Positions 29,539-39,749 of a stretch of DNA of 63,324 nt are shown one piece after another (position 1 is the first letter of the stretch; every line of letters begins with the position of its first letter). The position numbers and the translations under genes were made by a program. The stretch comes from a virus. The DNA is taken from positions 1-63,324 of the IMG/VR virus record IMGVR_UViG_3300020021_000007. One strand, given 5' to 3'. The notes beneath the pieces were generated by a model that saw nothing but the letters and a program-made list of their open reading frames with translations, ran no database searches and had not been told where the DNA came from.

Positions 29539-32165
29539 TGGGAACGTCAAGCACCAGCAATATTAATATCGTCATCAAGGAAGACGGTTCGCGCGTTGTC
29601 AAGCGCAACCTGGACGACCTTGGTGAGAGCGCTGGCGGCGCTGACAAAGCAATTGAATCCTTGAAGGGTGCGCTTGAAGCGATCGCTGCGGCGGAAGGTG
29701 TGCGCGCCCTGGTTGAAATGGTCAACCAGTATCAGGAGCTGCACAATCAACTCATATTCACGACCACCAGCCAAGCGAACCTGAACGCGGTGTTCGAGAA
29801 GCTCACTGACGTTGCGGCAGCCACGCATACTTCTGTCGCTCAAAACGTCCAAGAATATTCTGCATTGTCCCAGGCTACACATGACCTTGGACTTTCGCAA
29901 GCCCAAGTTATTCAGTTCCAAACGCGCCTCAACGAAGCTGTGGGGCTCAGCGGTGCGGGCAGCAAGGACGCTGCGGGTGCTGTGGATTTGCTTGCCAAGT
30001 CCCTAGCGACCGGCAGGCTTGAGGGTGGTGGGTTTGCGCGCACATTGCAGCAAGTCCCTGTAGTTGGCGACATCCTTGCCAAGACCCTTGGTGTTACGCG
30101 CGGTCAGTTAAAAGACATGGCGGACACTGGCGAGCTCAGTGCGAAGCAACTTGTCGACGCATTTGCGAAAGCTGGCCCGGCGCTGGACAAACAGTTCAAA
30201 GGGCTTGCGCCAACGATCAGTGAAACCTTTGGTGAATTGAAAGACTCCGTCACCAATGCGGTGGGCATCTTCAGCACCGCAACCGGTGCGGGCAATACGC
30301 TTGCTGAAGGTATCCGCAGCCTTGCAGAGTTCGTCAAAGAAGCCACTCCGTTCGTCATCCAGTTCGCGAACGCTATCCAAGGCACCCTTGGTCCTAGCGA
30401 TCAGCTCAGCACGGGCATGAAGGTGTTCTCCACGATCATCATCGTACTGTACGGTGCGTTGAAACTGGTCGCAGAACTCTTGATCGACGGAGTTGTCGGC
30501 GGTTTCAAAACCGTCGGTGACTTGATCGGTGGTCTAGGTGCAACCATCTCCGCCTGGGCTGAAGGGGTCATTGACTCATTCAAGGCTGTCGTGGAAGGTG
30601 TGCTCGCAATCCCTGACGCAATCAAAGCAGCGAGCAAGGGTGACTTCGCAGCCGCTGGCAAGATTGTTGCTGATGCCTTTTCCAAACCCTGGGACGACGC
30701 AAGCAAGGACTTCGACCGCAGTGCGGCCGCGTTTGATGATACCGTTGCGGGACTTGCGGAGAACATCGGCAAGAACCTCACGACACAGTTTGACGATGTG
30801 GTTAAGGTGGGGCGCGAGACCTGGGACAAGCTCGACAAGATCTGGGACGAAGGTGCGCGCGACCTGAAGAAGAAAAGCGAACCGATTGGCGCGGTCAGCA
30901 CGAAGTCCGGCCCCAATGTGACCACACAGTTCAGCGCGCAAGAAATTGCAGCTACCCGCAAAGCGCTCGCGGACCTGCTCGCGCAGTTTGACCCGCTCAG
31001 CGCTGCGGTGCTGAAGTACGGTGACGCGCAGAAGCTCATCATCAAAGCTGAGCGTGAAGGTATTATCACCAAGGCGCAGGAAGTCACGTACCTCCAAGAG
31101 CTGGCGAAGCACTACGTTGATATCCTCGATCCCATCGGTGCGTACTCGCGCAAGATCACCGAACAGACTGACCTGTTGAAGTTCAGCCAGGAGCAGCGGC
31201 AGATTGAAACCGAGTTGCTGGCAAAGACCCAGGAATGGCAGAAGGCCGGTGTCAAGTTCACGCAAGACGAAATCGACGGGTTGCGCAGCAAGCTCCAAGC
31301 ACAACAGGACTTGAACAAAGTCGTGGCGCAGCAAGACACGTTGCTCGCAGATAGCGTGCAGAAGCGTCAAGCGTTTACGACGCAGCTCAGCGCGATTCAG
31401 AACTTGCTCTCTGACCCGAAGAGCGGGTTCAAAAAGAGCGATGCGAATAGCGCGCTTGCCGGTGCAAACCCGGACTTGTTTGCTGGCACGAAGGAACAGC
31501 TTGACGCGCAGCAAGCGACCTATCAGAACATGTACAACCAAATTGATCAAATGCGCCAAAAGGATTTAATCAGTGAGCAGACAGCTTCGCAGATGAAGGC
31601 GAAGGTTGCACTCCAAGCCAACGACCAGCGCTTGCAGAACGAAGACAAGTTCTTCGGCAGCTTGGCGAGCTTGAGTCATTCCAGCAATCGCGAAATTGCA
31701 GCCATCGGCAAAGCTGCCGCGATCGCGCAAGCAACCATTGACGGTATCGCAGCGGTGCAGAAGGCACTCGCGAGCGCACCGCCTCCGGTCAACTTTGCGC
31801 TGGCCGCTGCGGTCGGTGTGGAAACCGCTGCCAACATCGCAAACATTGCAGGTATAGGGTTCGCAACCGGTGGCACGTTTAATGTTGGGGGTAGCGGCGG
31901 CACCGACAGCCAAATCGTTGCATTCCGCGCTACACCGGGAGAACACGTTGCGGTCAGTACCCCACAGCAGCTACGCCAAGGGGGTGGTGGTGGCCAGCAG
32001 GGTGGCGGTCAACAAGCTCCGAATGTTACAGTTAACCCGCAGATTATCAACGTGCGCGATCCGAGCGAAATCCCGACAGCAATTCAGAGCGATGAAGGGA
32101 CTAAAGCGATCTTGAACGTCATCAGCAACAACAGTTCAGCTGTTAAGAATTTCCTCGGAGGCTAA
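29538..32165 (+). CDS. Tape measure protein
   Basis: 875 residues, the longest gene of the structural region. N-terminal coiled region and conserved tape-measure core (GFARTLQQVPVVGDILAKTLG, quoted in part), hydrophobic segments near residues 295-330, further coiled coils (550-650) and a Gly-rich tail. Sets tail length and probably forms the DNA channel in the host membrane. The gene length predicts a tail of about 130 nm if the usual 1.5 angstrom per residue applies. Confidence 0.9.
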   Translation: MGTSSTSNINIVIKEDGSRVVKRNLDDLGESAGGADKAIESLKGALEAIAAAEGVRALVEMVNQYQELHNQLIFTTTSQANLNAVFEKLTDVAAATHTSVAQNVQEYSALSQATHDLGLSQAQVIQFQTRLNEAVGLSGAGSKDAAGAVDLLAKSLATGRLEGGGFARTLQQVPVVGDILAKTLGVTRGQLKDMADTGELSAKQLVDAFAKAGPALDKQFKGLAPTISETFGELKDSVTNAVGIFSTATGAGNTLAEGIRSLAEFVKEATPFVIQFANAIQGTLGPSDQLSTGMKVFSTIIIVLYGALKLVAELLIDGVVGGFKTVGDLIGGLGATISAWAEGVIDSFKAVVEGVLAIPDAIKAASKGDFAAAGKIVADAFSKPWDDASKDFDRSAAAFDDTVAGLAENIGKNLTTQFDDVVKVGRETWDKLDKIWDEGARDLKKKSEPIGAVSTKSGPNVTTQFSAQEIAATRKALADLLAQFDPLSAAVLKYGDAQKLIIKAEREGIITKAQEVTYLQELAKHYVDILDPIGAYSRKITEQTDLLKFSQEQRQIETELLAKTQEWQKAGVKFTQDEIDGLRSKLQAQQDLNKVVAQQDTLLADSVQKRQAFTTQLSAIQNLLSDPKSGFKKSDANSALAGANPDLFAGTKEQLDAQQATYQNMYNQIDQMRQKDLISEQTASQMKAKVALQANDQRLQNEDKFFGSLASLSHSSNREIAAIGKAAAIAQATIDGIAAVQKALASAPPPVNFALAAAVGVETAANIANIAGIGFATGGTFNVGGSGGTDSQIVAFRATPGEHVAVSTPQQLRQGGGGGQQGGGQQAPNVTVNPQIINVRDPSEIPTAIQSDEGTKAILNVISNNSSAVKNFLGG

Positions 32166-32166
32166 G

Positions 32167-33204
32167 ATGGCATGGGCTCAAGCTACAGCGAATGATTGGA
32201 TCGACATGCTCCGGTTGCTGACCTCGTTTGCAACCGGTGGAGTCAATGCGCACACCGCTGGCGGCAAGTGGATTGATGGCACCTCCGGTGTCGTAGGATC
32301 AACAGATGTATGGACCCAATTGTCGAACGGCGGCCTCCAACCTTCCTTGCCTGGTTCTGGCTCTGCAACTGACGGTGAGTTGTATCTCCAAGGCCAGGGC
32401 TCAAGCGGCACCGACCAGATTATCGTCGGCATGCAAACGTATCGCAACGTCGGCAACAACGTGTTCGGTATCAAGCTTCAAGGCTACACCGCGTTCGACA
32501 ATACGTTGGCATTCGCAACGATGCCCGGTGTATCGCCTACCACCTTCACCGCGCTCGCCAACGTCTCGTTCAACTGCTTCTTCTGGGTCAACGCTCGACG
32601 TATCATGGTAGCTGCGCGTATCGGCACAACTGACGTGTTTTTCACGTTCGGGTATATGCTGCCGTTTGCAACCGCAAATCAATATCCCTACCCATTGTTC
32701 ATCACTGGGTCAGTACAAGACGTCACATACAACTTCCAACAGAACAATTTCGGACAGTCGTGCTTCCCTGACCCTTGCCCGAACGGTTGCTATTTCCGCT
32801 GGGTTGATGGCACCTGGATCAGTGTCATCCATTACAGCAGCAACAATGCTTCGCGCCCGAGCGCGCTCAACAACACAAACCCGTATCTATGGTACCCGCT
32901 GCGTGATAATACCACGGGCGACGGCACGGAGAATGACGGCACGGGCAGTGAGTTGAACTTGTTTGGTGGATACAGTGCTACCAGCGTGATCGTTTCACCT
33001 TCGCAAATCGGTGCGTACCCGCTGTATCCGGTGATCTTGGTGAATCCGAACCAACTGATTGGGCAAGTTGACGGTATGTACGTAGTTCCGGGACAGGGGC
33101 TTTCTGCGGGTGACACGGTTACTGTAGGCAGCGATACCTACGATGTGTTCCACAACACCTGGCGCACTGAGTTCCCGGACTTCTTCTGCATAAAGAGGGC
33201 CTAA
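32167..33204 (+). CDS. Tail protein, first of a paralogous pair
   Basis: 345 residues. Helical start then a beta-rich body containing FTFGYMLPFATANQYPYP and a C-terminal domain with VTVGSDTYDVFHNTW. The next gene has the same domain plan. This position, directly after the tape measure, suggests distal-tail or tail-tip structural proteins. Not assigned to a named family. Confidence 0.6.
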   Translation: MAWAQATANDWIDMLRLLTSFATGGVNAHTAGGKWIDGTSGVVGSTDVWTQLSNGGLQPSLPGSGSATDGELYLQGQGSSGTDQIIVGMQTYRNVGNNVFGIKLQGYTAFDNTLAFATMPGVSPTTFTALANVSFNCFFWVNARRIMVAARIGTTDVFFTFGYMLPFATANQYPYPLFITGSVQDVTYNFQQNNFGQSCFPDPCPNGCYFRWVDGTWISVIHYSSNNASRPSALNNTNPYLWYPLRDNTTGDGTENDGTGSELNLFGGYSATSVIVSPSQIGAYPLYPVILVNPNQLIGQVDGMYVVPGQGLSAGDTVTVGSDTYDVFHNTWRTEFPDFFCIKRA

Positions 33205-33205
33205 C

Positions 33206-34222
33206 ATGGCTTATTCAAACGTCACTGCCCTTGCGAACATGGATGCGGTGCTAACTGCGTTGACCACATTCTTGAACGGTTTGACCGGGTGGACGCTGCA
33301 CACCAATCTCGGTTCACCGAGCGTAGGTTCCGCCGCTGGCGGTCATGTCACCATTGCTTCCAACGGCACCACAATGGTTGGCTTGCGTTCAACCACGGGC
33401 AGCGCTGCGGGTAACGCGTTGATGCTCTTCAGCGGTCTCGGTGCGTACTCTTCTGGTATAGAAGGTTCATTGAATGGTGATGACGGTATTGGCGCGTCCT
33501 ATACAACTGCGGGTATCACAACCGGCAATCCAACCTTCCGGGGTTTTCAGAATCTCACTGGGCCGTTCCCGAACCTGTACATGTTCTCAAATGCTGCGGG
33601 CGATTACTGCCACGCGGTGCTGGAATGGTCCGCGGGCAAGTTCCGTCATATGGCTTTCGGCAAGGTGACTCAATTTGGTACGTGGCTAGGCGGAAATGGG
33701 TCGTATTTTGCTGGGTCGTTCTGGTCGCAAAGCGGCTTGGGCAGTGGTACATCTCAAATTATCAACCAGCCTGCATCAACTCAACACTCTCTTCCATTCG
33801 ACAATCGCACTGGGGGGCCAAGCGCGTTATGCGATTGGACGCTCAACTATTCCAACGGTACTGACGTATGGATCGGTCCGACCGAACAATTGTTCGGCGC
33901 GGTGCAACACCGTACAGGACGAGGTTCGATACGCGCTGGCGCTGCGCGTATGTATAAAAACATTCAAGAATCTCTGTTCACTGGGTTGATTCCGCTTGGT
34001 CCTATTGTTCTTGGAGCGGAAAAGCTTAGCGACTCACCTCCCACGATTCGTTATGTCGGGCAAGTGCCCGACATTCGTACGGTCAACATTGCGCATCTGA
34101 CTCCCGCGCAAGAATTCTCCATCGGTTCTGACACCTGGAAGGTCTTCCCGTTTGCTTCTAAAGGATCGACAAACGGCCAAGAATCTAGCTTGTTTGGCGG
34201 TCTAGCCTACAAGAAGATCTAA
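33206..34222 (+). CDS. Tail protein, second of a paralogous pair
   Basis: 338 residues, one base after the preceding gene. Shares the plan of its neighbour: N-terminal helices, a middle block with RHMAFGKVTQFGTWLGG and SYFAGSFWSQS, and a C-terminal FSIGSDTWKVFP. Similarity is moderate but collinear, so an old gene duplication is likely. Probably part of the distal tail. Confidence 0.6.
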   Translation: MAYSNVTALANMDAVLTALTTFLNGLTGWTLHTNLGSPSVGSAAGGHVTIASNGTTMVGLRSTTGSAAGNALMLFSGLGAYSSGIEGSLNGDDGIGASYTTAGITTGNPTFRGFQNLTGPFPNLYMFSNAAGDYCHAVLEWSAGKFRHMAFGKVTQFGTWLGGNGSYFAGSFWSQSGLGSGTSQIINQPASTQHSLPFDNRTGGPSALCDWTLNYSNGTDVWIGPTEQLFGAVQHRTGRGSIRAGAARMYKNIQESLFTGLIPLGPIVLGAEKLSDSPPTIRYVGQVPDIRTVNIAHLTPAQEFSIGSDTWKVFPFASKGSTNGQESSLFGGLAYKKI

Positions 34223-34223
34223 C

Positions 34224-35918
34224 ATGACCGCGCAGACGGGTTACATGTTTCCGACAGTGATCCAGTATCAGCATCCAATGGCTGGCGCGATTACTTCGAA
34301 CCCGTTGCAGTTGCCACCAGCGCTGACACTTGTTGATCCCGAACCACATTTCGCGTTGTTCGGTGTGAAGCATAAAGTCACACAACCCGCTTCGCAGACC
34401 TTCAGCCAGGGCGGTTACTTGTTCCCTGGTTACGGGAATGACCTGTTCAATCATTGGTTGCTCGTGCCCGCACGACTTGACATGGGCAACCTGCTGACGA
34501 ATCAAGCACGCAACGTCGAAGTTGCAAACATGTTCTTTACTGCGCAGGATATCGACACTGTGGTCAATAGCGGTGGTGGGGGTATTTCGCTGAGCGGGGT
34601 ACCTTCGCTCCCGCACACTGTGAATCCTTTCGACAGCATTGTCTTGAGTGTATCAATCAGTGCAGACGGCGCACCGAACATCAACGGTACCATCGACTTC
34701 ACGTTCGGAGGCGGGGCAGCGCCTATCAGCTTGCCGCTGACTGGTACCCGCATCACCCTGTTCCCATGGCAGCCTGACATTCCGGTCACAGAAACACTTG
34801 AATGGACCACAGACGTCATGATTTCCGCAAATGACACTGAACAGCGGGCAAGTATCCTACTCGCTGCGCGTCAGCGCATTCGCATGTCGGTGGCATTTGA
34901 TACAGCGATTGATTGGCAACGCGCTCATAACGTATTGTTCGATTGGATGCCACGCGTGTTCGGTATACCCATCTGGTGGGAGCAACGTCCGTTGTCCGCT
35001 GCGGTAGGGGCTGGTCAAGACTTCTTACCGTGTGACACCAACTACGGTGACTTCCGCGAGGGCGGGTTGGTCATGATTATCAACACAGTCGACGGTACAT
35101 TCGAAGCATTTGAAATTGACACGTTCACAGGTACACAGATCAATCTGACATCGCTGGTGCAGAATGACTATGCAAAGACAGCGATGGTGATGCCGGTGCG
35201 CAGCGGCTATCTGAGCTCAACGCCAAACGGTTCGCGCAAGCTGAACAACTTCGAAACATTGAGCGTTGAATTCTTGACGCTAGACAATGTTGATCTCAGC
35301 GACACAACTGGCGCAGCTACGTTGAACGGGCTCGTGTTGTTTGATGACCCGAATGCATGTGGTGACTCGCTTGCTGAAACCTGGAGCCGCGACATTACTG
35401 TCATTGACGGCAAGTCCGGGCGCGTGTTCCAGACAACTTTAATTGATCGTTCACGCATCCATACGAAGAAGGGTTGGGCACTGAACAGCTTGCAAGACAC
35501 CTGGCGCGTGCGTCGGTTGTTGCATTCGTTCAAGGGCAATTTCAACACGTTCTATTTGCCGACGTTCCGCACTGACTTCACATTGTCTGAAGATATCACT
35601 GGCGGCGCAACGAGCTTCCGCGTCACGCACAATGGTTACACCCAGTTCATACAGTCCCGCGCGCCGATGAACTACGTGCGGTTGCTGTTCAATGACGGTA
35701 CATATTTGATTCGGCAGATTACAGGTTCAAGCGAAGATGACGATGAGGAGGTGATCCAAATTCTCAGCACGTTCTCAGGCACGCTTATTTCGCGGTCATT
35801 GATCCACCGCATGGAGCTAGTCGTGCTAATGCGCATCGAAGACGACAAGGCAACATTCGATCATTCTTCAGCAGGGGTTTCAGACGTTACTATCAACGTC
35901 GTGAGTACCAAAGGATAA
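34224..35918 (+). CDS. Distal tail / minor tail protein (gpM position)
   Basis: 564 residues, beta-rich, with a C-terminal half containing FKGNFNTFYLPTFRTDFT and later strands. Precedes the gpL-like gene, so it occupies the place of lambda gpM-type distal tail proteins, although it is much longer and probably carries extra surface domains. Function inferred from position. Confidence 0.6.
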   Translation: MTAQTGYMFPTVIQYQHPMAGAITSNPLQLPPALTLVDPEPHFALFGVKHKVTQPASQTFSQGGYLFPGYGNDLFNHWLLVPARLDMGNLLTNQARNVEVANMFFTAQDIDTVVNSGGGGISLSGVPSLPHTVNPFDSIVLSVSISADGAPNINGTIDFTFGGGAAPISLPLTGTRITLFPWQPDIPVTETLEWTTDVMISANDTEQRASILLAARQRIRMSVAFDTAIDWQRAHNVLFDWMPRVFGIPIWWEQRPLSAAVGAGQDFLPCDTNYGDFREGGLVMIINTVDGTFEAFEIDTFTGTQINLTSLVQNDYAKTAMVMPVRSGYLSSTPNGSRKLNNFETLSVEFLTLDNVDLSDTTGAATLNGLVLFDDPNACGDSLAETWSRDITVIDGKSGRVFQTTLIDRSRIHTKKGWALNSLQDTWRVRRLLHSFKGNFNTFYLPTFRTDFTLSEDITGGATSFRVTHNGYTQFIQSRAPMNYVRLLFNDGTYLIRQITGSSEDDDEEVIQILSTFSGTLISRSLIHRMELVVLMRIEDDKATFDHSSAGVSDVTINVVSTKG

Positions 35919-35921
35919 GCC

Positions 35922-36734
35922 ATGGCATTCGATACATTTGAAAGTGCTGGCGGTCGCCCAATTGAATTCTACGAGTTCAGTTACCAGGGGCGCACGCTGC
36001 GTTACACCAGCGCGGACCGCGACATTACTATCGATGCGGTCACCTACTCCGCTACGACCATCAGTCGTTCAACATTTGTTGACACGAATGACATTGCAAA
36101 AGCGACGCTGACACTGACCTGCGAACCTCACTTCGAAGTCAGTGAGCTGTTCAATACCGAACCACCCGATGACGTCGTTGGCTTGGTGCTGAAGCGTTTT
36201 CAGAACGACGACCCGGACTTGGAAGTAAAGGCAATTTGGTTGGGACGTGTGGTCAACTGCGCATGGCCTACCAATCAGTCGACGCTTCGTTGCGAGTCCA
36301 TTTACACAGCGCTGAAGCAACCGGGGTTGCGTCGTCCGTACTCCAAGAATTGTACCTATGTTGTGTATGGAGATGAGTGTCAATTAGACATCGGTGCGTT
36401 CACGACTGTCAACACCATTGACTCGCAAACCGGCAACGTTATCAATGGTTCAATATTTGCGACGCAACCCGACGGGTTCTGGGCAGGCGGCCGCATCTAC
36501 TGGGAGCAGACGCCAGGGTTCATCGTGAAGCGCGGTATCAAAAACCATGTTGGTTCGCAGATTGAGGTGACCCATACAATGCCTGGCCTTCCCCCTGGTG
36601 CAACGGTGAGTATTGTCCCAGGCTGTGACCACACCTTCGCGACGTGCGCCGCTAAGTTCAGCAACAGCATTAATTACGGCGGGCAGCCCAATATGCAGAA
36701 CAAGAACCCCTTCGGTTCTGCAAACGTATTCTAG
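35922..36734 (+). CDS. Tail tip protein, lambda gpL-like, Fe-S cluster candidate
   Basis: 270 residues. The N-terminal domain (FYEFSYQGRTLRYTSADRD) matches the DUF2163/gpL family, and the C-terminal part (CDHTFATCAAKFSNSINYGG) matches its second domain. Cysteines at 144, 153, 235 and 242 have the 9- and 7-residue spacings reported, as I recall, for the four ligands of the [4Fe-4S] cluster of lambda gpL. Together with the hub protein downstream it closes the tail tip. Confidence 0.8.
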   Translation: MAFDTFESAGGRPIEFYEFSYQGRTLRYTSADRDITIDAVTYSATTISRSTFVDTNDIAKATLTLTCEPHFEVSELFNTEPPDDVVGLVLKRFQNDDPDLEVKAIWLGRVVNCAWPTNQSTLRCESIYTALKQPGLRRPYSKNCTYVVYGDECQLDIGAFTTVNTIDSQTGNVINGSIFATQPDGFWAGGRIYWEQTPGFIVKRGIKNHVGSQIEVTHTMPGLPPGATVSIVPGCDHTFATCAAKFSNSINYGGQPNMQNKNPFGSANVF

Positions 36735-36743
36735 GACGCAACG

Positions 36744-38852
36744 ATGTTCATTATTGACGACATCATTATCATTATCGTTGCGATTGCGCTCTCCATTGCG
36801 CTCGCTCCCAAACCCCCGCGCCCCAAAGCTGCAACCATCAGTGACTTCGACCTCCCAACTGCGGAGGAAGGACGCGCGATACCGGTGGTGTTCGGACAGT
36901 GCGATATCACAGGCCCGAACGTGTTGTGGTACGGCGACTTATCCACTACACCGATCCGCAAGCACAGCTTGTTCAGCTCTACAACGGTTGGTTACCAATA
37001 CTATCTCGGCTTTCACTTGGGGTTGTGCCACGGACCCGTTGACGCAATCACGCGCGTTACTTGGGCTGACAAGATTGCTTGGCAGGGGAACATCACCGCG
37101 AGCGGTACTTCCGGAATCAGTCGGCCCAACTTATTCGGAGGCGAGACGCGTGAAGGTGGAATTGTTGGCGCATTCGACGTCATCATGGGCGGTCCCACCG
37201 AACCAATCAACACATATCTGAACACTGTCCTTGGCGCTGTGCCTGCTTACCGTGGCATTACGAGCTTCGTATGGAAGACGCGCAACCAGACTACGAACTA
37301 CACGCTTGACGATGGTTCAATCGCTGTGGGCGCTACCGCACAGTCGGGCAATGTAGGCACAACCCCATACATGAAGCCTGTTGCGATCCGGGTGCGCCGC
37401 ATTCAGCAAGGTTGGTCGACCGGGGGCGTGTGGTACTCAGCGAAGGCAGAAATTGATTCTTCCAATGTTTTCAGTAGCGCGCCGACTTGGACAGCATCAT
37501 TCGGTTCGCAGTTGCGCGGCGCGATCAACAGTTCGCAAACCTCTATCGGTTACCCGACGTCAGACAGCAATATCAACGCGGACACGCTTGGGTTCATTCT
37601 TATTGACTCCGAATGGATGAAGGTAACGGCGGTCAACACCAGTACGAATGCACTGACCGTTGTCCGCGCGCAGTTTGGTACTACGGGTGCCACACACGCT
37701 GACGGTGAACCGATACTGTACTGGCTTGCGGACACCAGTACCACCACCAGCATGAACGCTGCGCATATTATCTATCAGTTGCTCACTGACCCGCGCTGGG
37801 GCAATGGGTTGCCCGTTACGTCATTGAACGACACCGCGTTCCGTGCCGCAGCTGACACGTTCTTTGCCGAAGGCATGGGTCTGTGTATGCAGTGGGTGCA
37901 GGCTGCAACCGTCGGTGACTTCTTGGCAATCGTGTTGACCCATTGCAATGCATCGCTTGTGTTCGACCCGGTAGCAGGTCTGTACTCGCTAATACCGATT
38001 CGCGGCGGTTACGACGTCAGCACGTTGCCGCTTTACGACGAAACCAATATCGCTTCTTTGGACGATTGCCAGATGCCTGGCTACGCGGACCAGCCCAACG
38101 AAGTTACGATCACGTATACCGATCCAGCTTCAGGCAAGTCCACCGCGATCACCGCACAGAACATTGCATCGGTTGATATTCAAGGTAAGGTTGTTCCGGT
38201 GACAATTGACCTGTCGGGTATCCGGTCGCACCAGCTTGCTTTCAACACGATGGGACGTGAGCTCAGCAGTCGCACGACCCCGCTGATCCGCATCAAGATC
38301 AAAATTAACCGGTCAGCTTGGAAGATGAAAACGTCCGGGTTGTTTAAGTTCAGTTGGGCAGACCGTAAACTGAGCAATGTGGTCATGCGCGCTATCTCCG
38401 TTGACCGAGGTACGTTGCAAGCGAACATGATTACGATTGACGCTGTGCAAGATATCTTTGCGCTGGGTTTGTCGAACTACGTGCTTGCGACCAACCCGTC
38501 ACCGAGCACGTACTCACCGCCCACACCGAGCACCGCAGTTGAGAACAGCGGTGGTTCGATTATCAGTTCTAGCGTTACAGCACCTCCTGGCTCTCCTGCT
38601 GATCTTGATACCTATATGGTACCCGTTGGTGCGACCGGTGCGTGGTCAGGTAAGACCGGTAACCTTGCGCGGTGGGATGCGAATACGAACGCATGGGTGT
38701 TCATACCGGTCCCCGCTGGTGTGCCCTTGTACGACAACTCAACCAGCGGGTACACTACGGTGAACGCGCTCGGTCAGCCTGTTGCAGCCAACCTCGGCGG
38801 AAGTGGCTTAGATTTGTCCGCCATGTTGCAACTCCGCGTCTTTGGAGAATGA
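36744..38852 (+). CDS. Tail hub / receptor-attachment protein
   Basis: 702 residues. A hydrophobic N-terminal helix (residues 2-20) is followed by GRAIPVVFGQCDITGPNVLWYGD, quoted in part (AIPVVFGQ), typical of gpJ-like tail hub proteins, then hub domains, and a C-terminal region (residues 610-680) resembling DUF2793 (WSGKTGNLARWDANTNAW). It follows the gpL-like gene as gpJ does in lambda. Likely forms the central tip and carries host-recognition domains. Confidence 0.72.
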   Translation: MFIIDDIIIIIVAIALSIALAPKPPRPKAATISDFDLPTAEEGRAIPVVFGQCDITGPNVLWYGDLSTTPIRKHSLFSSTTVGYQYYLGFHLGLCHGPVDAITRVTWADKIAWQGNITASGTSGISRPNLFGGETREGGIVGAFDVIMGGPTEPINTYLNTVLGAVPAYRGITSFVWKTRNQTTNYTLDDGSIAVGATAQSGNVGTTPYMKPVAIRVRRIQQGWSTGGVWYSAKAEIDSSNVFSSAPTWTASFGSQLRGAINSSQTSIGYPTSDSNINADTLGFILIDSEWMKVTAVNTSTNALTVVRAQFGTTGATHADGEPILYWLADTSTTTSMNAAHIIYQLLTDPRWGNGLPVTSLNDTAFRAAADTFFAEGMGLCMQWVQAATVGDFLAIVLTHCNASLVFDPVAGLYSLIPIRGGYDVSTLPLYDETNIASLDDCQMPGYADQPNEVTITYTDPASGKSTAITAQNIASVDIQGKVVPVTIDLSGIRSHQLAFNTMGRELSSRTTPLIRIKIKINRSAWKMKTSGLFKFSWADRKLSNVVMRAISVDRGTLQANMITIDAVQDIFALGLSNYVLATNPSPSTYSPPTPSTAVENSGGSIISSSVTAPPGSPADLDTYMVPVGATGAWSGKTGNLARWDANTNAWVFIPVPAGVPLYDNSTSGYTTVNALGQPVAANLGGSGLDLSAMLQLRVFGE

Positions 38853-38853
38853 T

Positions 38854-39210
38854 ATGAACTTTGCTAAAATTCCGCTTTCCGGTTCAACCGACTTTGCTCC
38901 AATTAAAGTACATCAGACTGCAATTGCATCCGGTGACACCATACACACCGGTGGCGGAGCGCTTCCCGCATTTGACGAACTCTATGTGTATGTCACCAAC
39001 ACCGACACAGCTGACCGCATGTTGACTCTTGCATATGCAGGCACGACAGATCCTGACAATATGATGTGCAAAAACATCTTGATCGCAGCGAATAGCGGAC
39101 CGACACCAGTGCTCACCGGTCACGCGGCAACAAATGCGAAGGTATTGAAAGCGTCGGCAGATGTTGCTGACAAATTGACCATTACCGGGTTCGCGAACCG
39201 AGCGACGTAA
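38854..39210 (+). CDS. Hypothetical tail-tip protein
   Basis: 118 residues from the ATG after TTTGGAGAA. Beta-rich, Thr/Ala-rich and lacking signals; the pattern LYVYVTNTDTADRMLTLAYAG is typical of small beta-sandwich tip or capsid-attachment proteins. Its stop overlaps the next start. Not assigned. Confidence 0.5.
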   Translation: MNFAKIPLSGSTDFAPIKVHQTAIASGDTIHTGGGALPAFDELYVYVTNTDTADRMLTLAYAGTTDPDNMMCKNILIAANSGPTPVLTGHAATNAKVLKASADVADKLTITGFANRAT

Positions 39211-39749
39211 TGGCACACAAAGATTTTAGGATGCCGTTGCAAGGAGGCCTGAAAGGCACCTTGCCACGCGCATTGGTACGCGGTGAGGAAGTCGGACTCG
39301 GTATTTCACGGCAGGTGTACGGACAGAAAGTGCTCGGTACTCCGGTCCGCGGTCTGACAGGTGCGATCGGTCCCAGCGGTGCGCAGCAACCTCCTGGCGC
39401 AGCTTGGTCGAATATTATATTTGGTTCGCCGTTGCAGACGCCCACCAATCCAGTACCACGATTGGTCTCTGGCACATACAATATTCAAGAATGTGTGGTG
39501 TTGACCGAAGGTGGTGTAGGCTCGTGTGTAATCAGTCTCTGGAAAGCAAATCTTTCCGCGCACTACCCGCCGAACGTCGGTGACGATATTACGGGCGGTC
39601 ATAACATCGCCATTGCAGGCGGCACGTTCCTACGCGATTCAACCCTTGCAGGTTGGACGCTGGGACTCGCGCAAGACGATGTACTTCTGTTCTCTTTGCA
39701 GTCTGTCGCGACATTCAGCTATATCGCAATACAGTTAAGGATCGGGTAA
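39210..39749 (+). CDS. Hypothetical tail fibre-region protein
   Basis: 179 residues. A short collagen-like stretch (GLTGAIGPSGAQQPPG) near residue 48 is followed by a beta-rich domain. Collagen-like Gly-x-y segments are common in phage fibres. Probably part of the tip fibre; not recognised further. Confidence 0.5.
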   Translation: MAHKDFRMPLQGGLKGTLPRALVRGEEVGLGISRQVYGQKVLGTPVRGLTGAIGPSGAQQPPGAAWSNIIFGSPLQTPTNPVPRLVSGTYNIQECVVLTEGGVGSCVISLWKANLSAHYPPNVGDDITGGHNIAIAGGTFLRDSTLAGWTLGLAQDDVLLFSLQSVATFSYIAIQLRIG

